Part shown: positions 58,093 through 64,000 of the stretch, in pieces | Numbering within the stretch: position 1 is the stretch's first letter | Layout: the number at the start of each line of letters is the position of its first letter | Source: Vespula vulgaris | Taxonomy: Eukaryota > Arthropoda > Insecta > Hymenoptera > Vespidae | Assembly: GCF_905475345.1 (NCBI RefSeq) | Contig: NC_066587.1 | Location: 7,339,070 to 7,403,069 of the forward strand | DNA length: 64,000 nucleotides | Direction: 5' to 3' | Translations under genes and position numbers: made by a program | The notes under the pieces: model-generated | Seen by the model: the letters and a program-made list of their open reading frames with translations, nothing else | What the model was told of the DNA's origin: nothing | Database searches by the model: none

Positions 58093-58667
58093 TATCTTTC
58101 TCTTTCGTATTTCAAGCTGTTACATCAAAGATCGTATTAATTTACTAGCGTTATTCTCTCATCAGTTTTATTTTTCTTCTCGATCTTATACCATCGTTAT
58201 AGACAAACGAAAAAGTGGATATCTAATTTAAAATCAATGTGTTCAGAAGAAGTCAAGTTATTTAATTATTGATAAGAACAGCTTGATTTTTATCAATCAT
58301 CACTCTTCTTCTCTCTTTCTCTCTCGAACGAGCGAGCAAGCGAGTGAGCGAGCGAGCGCACTTCATTTTATGATATTACAAATATTTCAAGAAGAAAGAT
58401 ACATACTCAAATAGCGACAGCTAGTATAGATCGTTGCAACATCCTGTTTCTTTTTTCCTTGTCTTATCATCAGAGAAGACTCCTGGATCACATTGACTTT
58501 GATTTATTAGAAAAATAACCGGCTCCGCCAAGCTAATCTTTTTCGTGAAGGTCCACCTACTCCCACTCCTTCTCTATTTTTTTTTTTCTATCCTCATCGT
58601 TCTCTTCCTCTCTTGGCTTATATAAAAGAGGCTTTGAAAATGGTCCAAAGAGGGAACTTCCGATCTT

Positions 58668-58669
<2 letters not shown>

Positions 58670-58706
<37 letters not shown>
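58670..58706. repeat. (TA)n microsatellite
   Basis: About 37 bases of alternating T and A. Confidence 0.85.
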
Positions 58707-58711
<5 letters not shown>

Positions 58712-59682
58712 CTTTCTCTCTTTCTCTCTCCTTATAGCTAAACGTTTCTCGTTCATTCCATTTAGTTCCTTTTTCATTTTTGAGAACGTTAATATTTGTC
58801 CGCACGTCAAAAGTATCAATGAATCGTTCTGGTCTATGATAAATATTCTTTTCGCAATACGATTCAAGAAGAGCCTTTCATTTCATAAGAATTATAATAT
58901 AATTTACAACAATAAAGAAAAGAAAAGAAAAAAGAAGAAGAAGAAGAAGAAGCATATAAATCAAACACGATTTTCATCTCTCTAAATATTTCTTTCGAAC
59001 ACCCACACGAAACAGTAACTTAATTACTAAAATCTAATCTCGCTACTGAGCCAAACGTGTTCTTATTTTCCCTTTCATAATTCATAACCGTATATCGCCG
59101 TTGTCGCCGTTTTTAGCGAACGAAAATAAACAAACGAGAAAGAGAGAAAAAAAGAAAAAAAAAGAGAGAGAAAGGGAAAAAAAGAAGAAAAAAAGAAGAA
59201 AAGAGGCAACGAATCCGCGAAAGCGTTTTCATAAATTCCAATTTGGTCGGCGGCGACAGGGATGGATGTCCTACGTCGCGTAGAAAAAAAATAGGGCTGT
59301 GTGTATGCACGGACGACTTCGTAAATAGCTGCGAAACGCGAGTATCGTAAATGTGTGTGCGCGTGCGTGCTATGTTTGTGTGTGTTTGTCTACGCATATA
59401 TACGTGCGTGCTAGAAACAAATACACGTTGAGTATAAAAAAGGAGTAATCGGACAAAAGAATCATTGCGTCCCGAGCGCAGGCCCGCTCGCTGATAAACA
59501 ATGGACTGGTGATTTATCGTCGGTTTATCAGTAAATCGAATCCATTTGTCATTTATCGGGACACGCACACAAGTAAACACGTGGAAAGGTACGTGTGCGT
59601 TCACCTGCCGATGTTCCATGAACGTTATGCGAATAGGTACAGAAAACTCATGTATGCGTGCATATATGCGTATTTGTATACT

Positions 59683-59717
<35 letters not shown>

Positions 59718-60337
59718 AGAACGTCGGATTTCGTGAATGAAAGCTTCGACCAGTTTGCGATACGAAGCCAACTCATTGCAAAGCGTCGGCATGAATTATG
59801 GCAGTTATGGTACCGAAATGGCTCTCGTGTTTTGACGTTGAATTGCCTGCCATTCAGAGCATTGAAGCAGACTCCTCAAAATGACCACCGTTTTTATCCT
59901 TGAACCGTGAAAAAGAGAGAGAGGTAGGTGTGAAACACATGTTCTTCGGGACAATTTTTGATAGAAGAAATAAATAGGAAGTCGTTCATGGTTGAATTCT
60001 TTAAATCGAAGGAACGAACGAAAATCGATGTGCGATATCGTCCTTTCGCGACTGCGATCGTTATGTTAAGAAAGTGCATTGAAAGTGCATTCAAATGGTT
60101 TTAAGATATTATTTCCGTAGACTTGCAGTGCGTGTAACTTTAAAGTCATAAACACATATATCTATATTTAAAAAATTTTGTTCCATCTCTCCTTGTTATA
60201 AAAGTAATTGTTGATTCATATCCGAAGATTAATATTCGCTAAATATAAGTTATACTTAGAAAACTTATTAGTTAAACTTATTTAAACTGAGTTAAATTTA
60301 TAATATAACTTATAGTATATATCAAATAATGTTTGCT

Positions 60338-60360
60338 AAGTATAAGTATGACTTATACTT
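60338..60360. repeat. Perfect 10-bp inverted repeat with 3-base loop
   Basis: AAGTATAAGT, ATG, ACTTATACTT, in a stretch (60230-60420) where TAAGTTATACTTA-like words recur several times in both orientations. Confidence 0.75.
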
Positions 60361-62016
60361 GCAACTTATATTAGTAAAAGTAACTTAGAAAGTAATATTT
60401 GTTTAGTATAAGTTATATATACAGTAAGTTTTATATATATGTATACCCATATATATATATACGACAAAACATTATATTATATATTATATAGCATAAATAA
60501 CATTATATAGTAAAAAGTTAATATTCGAACAATTCGAGTACGATCATATGCAATTTAAACTAGCATTATGAGTTTATTAATTACACTAAATATACATATA
60601 TTCTTCTACGTATACGTACCGAAGAGATAAGAGTATAGTAGAAGGATAAGAGGGTAAGTGGGAGGAGAGAAGCGATTCAATTAGCAACATCATTTATATC
60701 TGCGGCAAAGTTTCGCGTTAAATTGCAGCCGCCATTTGAACTTTCTCCGGGTGGACCGAGTCCGTGCATTTCAAACTTAGGATGATATCCTAAGGGAACG
60801 ATCCTTATTAGTTCCGAGCTTTCCTCGAGAGTCTCTTCCGATGTGGGAGGGTTTCGATAAGGAGGTTATATCTTAATGTGCTTAGCAGCCAAACCAAGAA
60901 CATCTAATATTTGCATTAATTGCGTGCCACTCGAAAGAAGATAAATTGATAACGAAGTATGATACAGTTAAGTATTATCGAAGAAAAAGCGAAAGCTTCG
61001 AAGAAAAAGAAAATAAAGAGAGAAAAGAGAGATATTTAGAGAAACGATAAATGGTGAATTTAATCGAACTCTTATTCGATCGTAATTCGGATAGAGAAGA
61101 GAAGGGTCCAAAGATAAAAAAAAAAAAAAAAGAAAGGGTATAACGTTCTAAAACAAGACAAAAACTATTCGTGAAGATCGTCTATCTCTCTGCTTAGAAA
61201 TTTTGTTAGAAACTTTGCTTCCACTTGATATATACGTGTATTTATGTAGGTATACGTATCTATGTGTGTACACGCGCATGGGTGTATGCCTGTATGCGTG
61301 TATTCGTATATCGAAAGAATCGGAACTCTTGCAAAAATACGACATCGCTTTGAACGTCGGAAAGGCGAAACCTTTTCTTTCCTTTATCTTTTTTTTTTTT
61401 TTTTTACTTTTCCCTATACGTTATCTTCTTTCCGTTGGTCAATTTTTCCAACGTATACTAGATATATACATAAATATTATACACACCTAAGCGTACGATA
61501 TGTATTTTAAAACAATTTTATCCTTGTTACAAAAACTAAAAAAGAAAAGAAAAAAAAAACAGAAAAATATGTATCTAATTACATCTATGATTATATCTAA
61601 AAATAATGTATCTAAAATTGATTGCAATCTAATCAACGTACAGATGAAATCTTAACTGCATACACATGATCGATAATTATTTCAAAGATATCAATTCTTT
61701 TTTCTATTTAACTCGAATAGAAAGAAATAGAAAGAAAGTGTCTGAAAGGAAAAAAAAAAAAAAGAAAAAAAATAGAGAAAGAGATGGAGAGAACATCAGT
61801 AACGTCGGCCATTATATACATGGCAAAATCGAAAAGTTTTCCCCTCACGATCGTGAAACGTCGTCGTTGAGCAAGCGAGCAAAGCCAGGCTCGTTAAGCG
61901 ACGCGTACAGACTAAAGCATTACCGTATATACCATGTGCGTATTTAAAACAGAAATGATTTCTTTGAAAGCGCGTTACATAGCATTTATCCATCGTCGAC
62001 GTGACGGTTCTGTGTG

Positions 62017-62018
<2 letters not shown>

Positions 62019-62078
<60 letters not shown>
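62019..62078. repeat. (TA)n microsatellite, about 60 bp
   Basis: Longest uninterrupted TA run in the window, passing into CATA units at its right end. Confidence 0.95.
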
Positions 62079-62079
<1 letters not shown>

Positions 62080-62082
<3 letters not shown>

Positions 62083-62420
62083 CATACATATATACACACA
62101 TTGTGCTTGTAGTAGGAACCGAGATTTTATAAAAAAACGATCTCTCAAGTTTTCATACGACTAAATCGTCTGATGTATTCTTTTGCTTTCCTCTCTTTCT
62201 CCTTTGTCGCGTCTATAGAAAATTATAATCCTCGATTTTTCAAATAATATCGTATCAATGTATATATATATATACATATATATAAAGTATAATAGATAAT
62301 AGGTAACAACGATATAAAAAATATTATTTTATCGCGTTGAGTAGTTGTCGAAAAAATATTTCGATATTAAGTAGTATTGATTAATGTTAAATATAAATAT
62401 ATTATACAATATTTTTGAGG
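62080..62420. other. AT-rich non-coding stretch
   Basis: Unique AT-rich sequence with short TA runs; nothing recognised. Confidence 0.5.
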
Positions 62421-62421
62421 G

Positions 62422-62520
62422 AATTATTTAATTATCAAGAAATATATATTTTCATTCTTTAGTATTTAATATTAATTTAATACCGTAATATTAACATTTC
62501 TTGACAATTATTTCATAATT
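62422..62520. repeat. Imperfect fold-back in AT-rich DNA
   Basis: Left arm 62422-62443 ends TCAAGAAAT; right arm 62496-62520 starts ATTTCTTGA and extends the match with one gap. A smaller near-palindrome (GTATTTAATATTAATTTAAT) sits in the loop. Possibly a small MITE remnant, possibly chance in AT-rich sequence. Confidence 0.45.
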
Positions 62521-62529
62521 TCTTCTATC

Positions 62530-62766
62530 CTCTCTGTCTCTCTCTCTCTCTCTCTTTCTCTCTCATTATTATAATCAACTTCAAACAATATCTTGCAAAT
62601 AAACGTGACAGAATGAGTTTGTCTCTGATCGACCATAACGCGTACAACAATGGTTTTAAAAAAGACAGCTGTTGTCCTTCCTGGTCGTAACTCGTTGTTG
62701 TTTAGCTGTGTTAATTTAAATCATCGTGTTTGTTGCGGTCAGTTAACCGTAACACGGAAAATATAT
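62530..62766. other. Unique stretch after a short (CT)n
   Basis: (CT)n at about 62530-62563, then unique sequence. A 139-codon plus frame starting at 62650 crosses the following TG/GA repeat; its two non-repeat halves are unrecognised. Confidence 0.4.
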
Positions 62767-62790
62767 GTGTGCGCGTGCGTGCGTGCGTGC

Positions 62791-62846
<56 letters not shown>
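62767..62846. repeat. Compound (GTGC)n-(TG)n-(GA)n microsatellite
   Basis: GCGT units, then about 30 bases of TG, then about 31 bases of GA, directly joined. Confidence 0.95.
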
Positions 62847-62849
<3 letters not shown>

Positions 62850-62852
<3 letters not shown>

Positions 62853-63360
62853 GACACGCTTCGTCGTTGTTACATTAACATTAACCGTCGGGCGTGCAGC
62901 GTTCCGTAAATTTTACAGCGATATGTTTGCCACAATTAAGCGACATACGGCGATGGTGTGTAGCCGGAAAAGCTGCGGAGCCCATACGCTAGCTGGCAAT
63001 TTGATTTACTCGAATCCGCTTACCGGTTCCGTACTCGGAACATATCTCCCACCCTTTTTTTATCGTTAACTCGTGATTCGAAGCCCGTTTATAAATGAAA
63101 GAGAAAAAGAGAAATAGAGAGAAAGAAAGAGATAGAGAGAAAAAGAGAGACAGAGATATGGAGGATACAGTTATATTCTACTATGATGGCGAAAAAGAAA
63201 AATGAAAAGAATAAAATCTCATCAAAGAACAATAGCAATATCAAGAAATCGAATTAATCCTCTGCAATACAATTCTTTTTTACGTGTCTATATAAAATTA
63301 TGCAACGTAAAATTATATGTATACTGTTGTATACAATATAACTGATATTAATATAGTTTT
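62850..63360. other. Unique CpG-bearing then AT-rich stretch
   Basis: 62850-63080 is mixed and CpG-rich without repeats. GA-like purine runs follow at 63100-63160, then AT-rich sequence. No gene recognised. Confidence 0.45.
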
Positions 63361-63362
63361 AT

Positions 63363-63376
63363 TAATAATGATGATG

Positions 63377-63433
<57 letters not shown>
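63363..63433. repeat. (AAT)n triplet repeat
   Basis: GAT then uninterrupted AAT/ATA units, about 70 bases. A second array of the same motif lies at 13212-13297. Confidence 0.95.
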
Positions 63434-63434
<1 letters not shown>

Positions 63435-64000
63435 TATAATTACATTAATATATCAATATTAAATTATATTATAAATTATATTATAAATAATAAGATAGTA
63501 TTCTGGTATAATATTAGTAACATGAATACAAATTATGTATAATTTATACTTTTTAACAATTATTAAATTTTGAGTATCAACTAATAATTGATCTTATAAT
63601 AAACTGTAATAATACTGTAATAAAATAAAAACTAAAAATATCAATAAAGATGAGAGAAAGACAGAGACAGACAGAGAGAGAAAGAGAGAGAAAGAGAGAG
63701 GGAAAGAGAAAGGGGGAGACATTTTCTCTGAAAAGAAACGAAACAAAAGTCCAAATAAAAGAAACTGACATACGTACATGACGTCGACGAGAAACAGAAA
63801 TTACAGACGAGACGTCAGGTCTTTCGCAGAGCTCGAAAACAATAAAATAATTGTCACGAATTAGAGGATTGTGTCCTCCGACGGGAAGCTCTTTCCGTGG
63901 TTGAAAATCGTCCGACGCAATGCGGCCATACATACATACACAAGTATATATGTAATATTATTATTATCATACCGCACGGCAGTTCGTAAATCTCCGCACC
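63434..64000. other. AT-rich end of window
   Basis: AT-rich sequence to 63640, interrupted GA runs to 63715, then unique CpG-bearing sequence (63770-63930) and short CATA and TTA units. No gene recognised. Confidence 0.5.

Larger units (their letters stand above)
57900..61990. other. Non-coding block
   Basis: (CT)n 58060-58090, (GAGC) units 58327-58360, (TA)n 58670-58706, GAAA 58915-58955 and 59140-59205, (TG)n then GA 59680-59716, AT-rich sequence 60170-60600 with AAGTATAAGT-type inverted repeats, and a TTAGGAT/ATCCTAA dyad (60776-60794). A 168-codon minus frame (59113-59619) is mixed in its first 135 residues but unrecognised. Confidence 0.45.

Noticed and set aside
1..64000. Bacterial or phage gene cluster or defence system
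   Set aside because: No operon-like run of adjacent frames, no ribosome binding sites, and pervasive microsatellites typical of animal nuclear DNA.

Overview
This window looks like non-coding DNA from a metazoan nuclear genome, most likely an insect and plausibly a hymenopteran (wasp, bee or ant). The DNA is AT-rich yet CpG is not depleted (tcg, cga and acg are common even in AT-rich parts). It is saturated with GA/CT, TA, CATA, GAAA and AAT microsatellites, it carries short CAGGGTG-ended DNA-transposon remnants, and no open frame resembles a compact prokaryotic gene. The assignment to Hymenoptera is inference from composition, not from a recognised gene.

No gene could be identified by homology. 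Almost every long open frame is a reading of a simple repeat: runs of SLSL, RERE, FFFF, YIHT or MYVC are (CT)n, (GA)n, T-rich and (CATA)n tracts, which lack stop codons for compositional reasons. The sequence does hold a few exon-like islands in which an open frame, a start codon or splice acceptor and a consensus splice donor coincide. The best are 35994-36116 (minus, 123 nt internal exon), 34154-34217 plus 34882-34944 (plus, two exons with matching phase), 57705-57890 (plus, start codon followed by a leucine-rich start and a GTGAGT donor), 10399-10505 (plus) and 19041-19097 (minus). None gives a protein I recognise, so they are low-confidence hypotheses. Exon-like signals on both strands, spread among long repeat-rich stretches, fit a region of large introns or intergenic regulatory DNA.

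Layout: 1-8.4 kb is repeat-rich with a 211-bp CATA array (4814-5024) and a perfect 24-bp palindrome (6265-6288). 8377 to about 9680 is a tandem array of a 280-292-bp AT-rich unit, about 4.5 copies, whose first two copies differ at a single base while later copies diverge progressively. 9.7-18 kb holds AT palindromes, a broken transposon end with the start of a transposase-like frame (12332-12510) and several microsatellites. 18-27.4 kb is richer in CpG and G and has several strong G-quadruplex motifs, a nested hairpin and paired CACGTG E-boxes. 26509-26763, 40753-40994 and 51264-51503 are three members of one family of 240-255-bp elements with CAGGGTG-type ends next to TA and a homopyrimidine core. 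53.07-53.36 kb folds into a long imperfect hairpin with a perfect 20-bp core stem. 53.9-54.9 kb is a CpG-rich block with POU octamer-like sites. The rest, to 64 kb, is AT-rich with long TA, TG/GA and AAT microsatellites.

The most interesting items are the MITE-like family with built-in pyrimidine tracts, the graded tandem array, the 53-kb hairpin and the candidate exons. I did not find a defence system, gene cluster or other multi-gene system, and I do not claim one.
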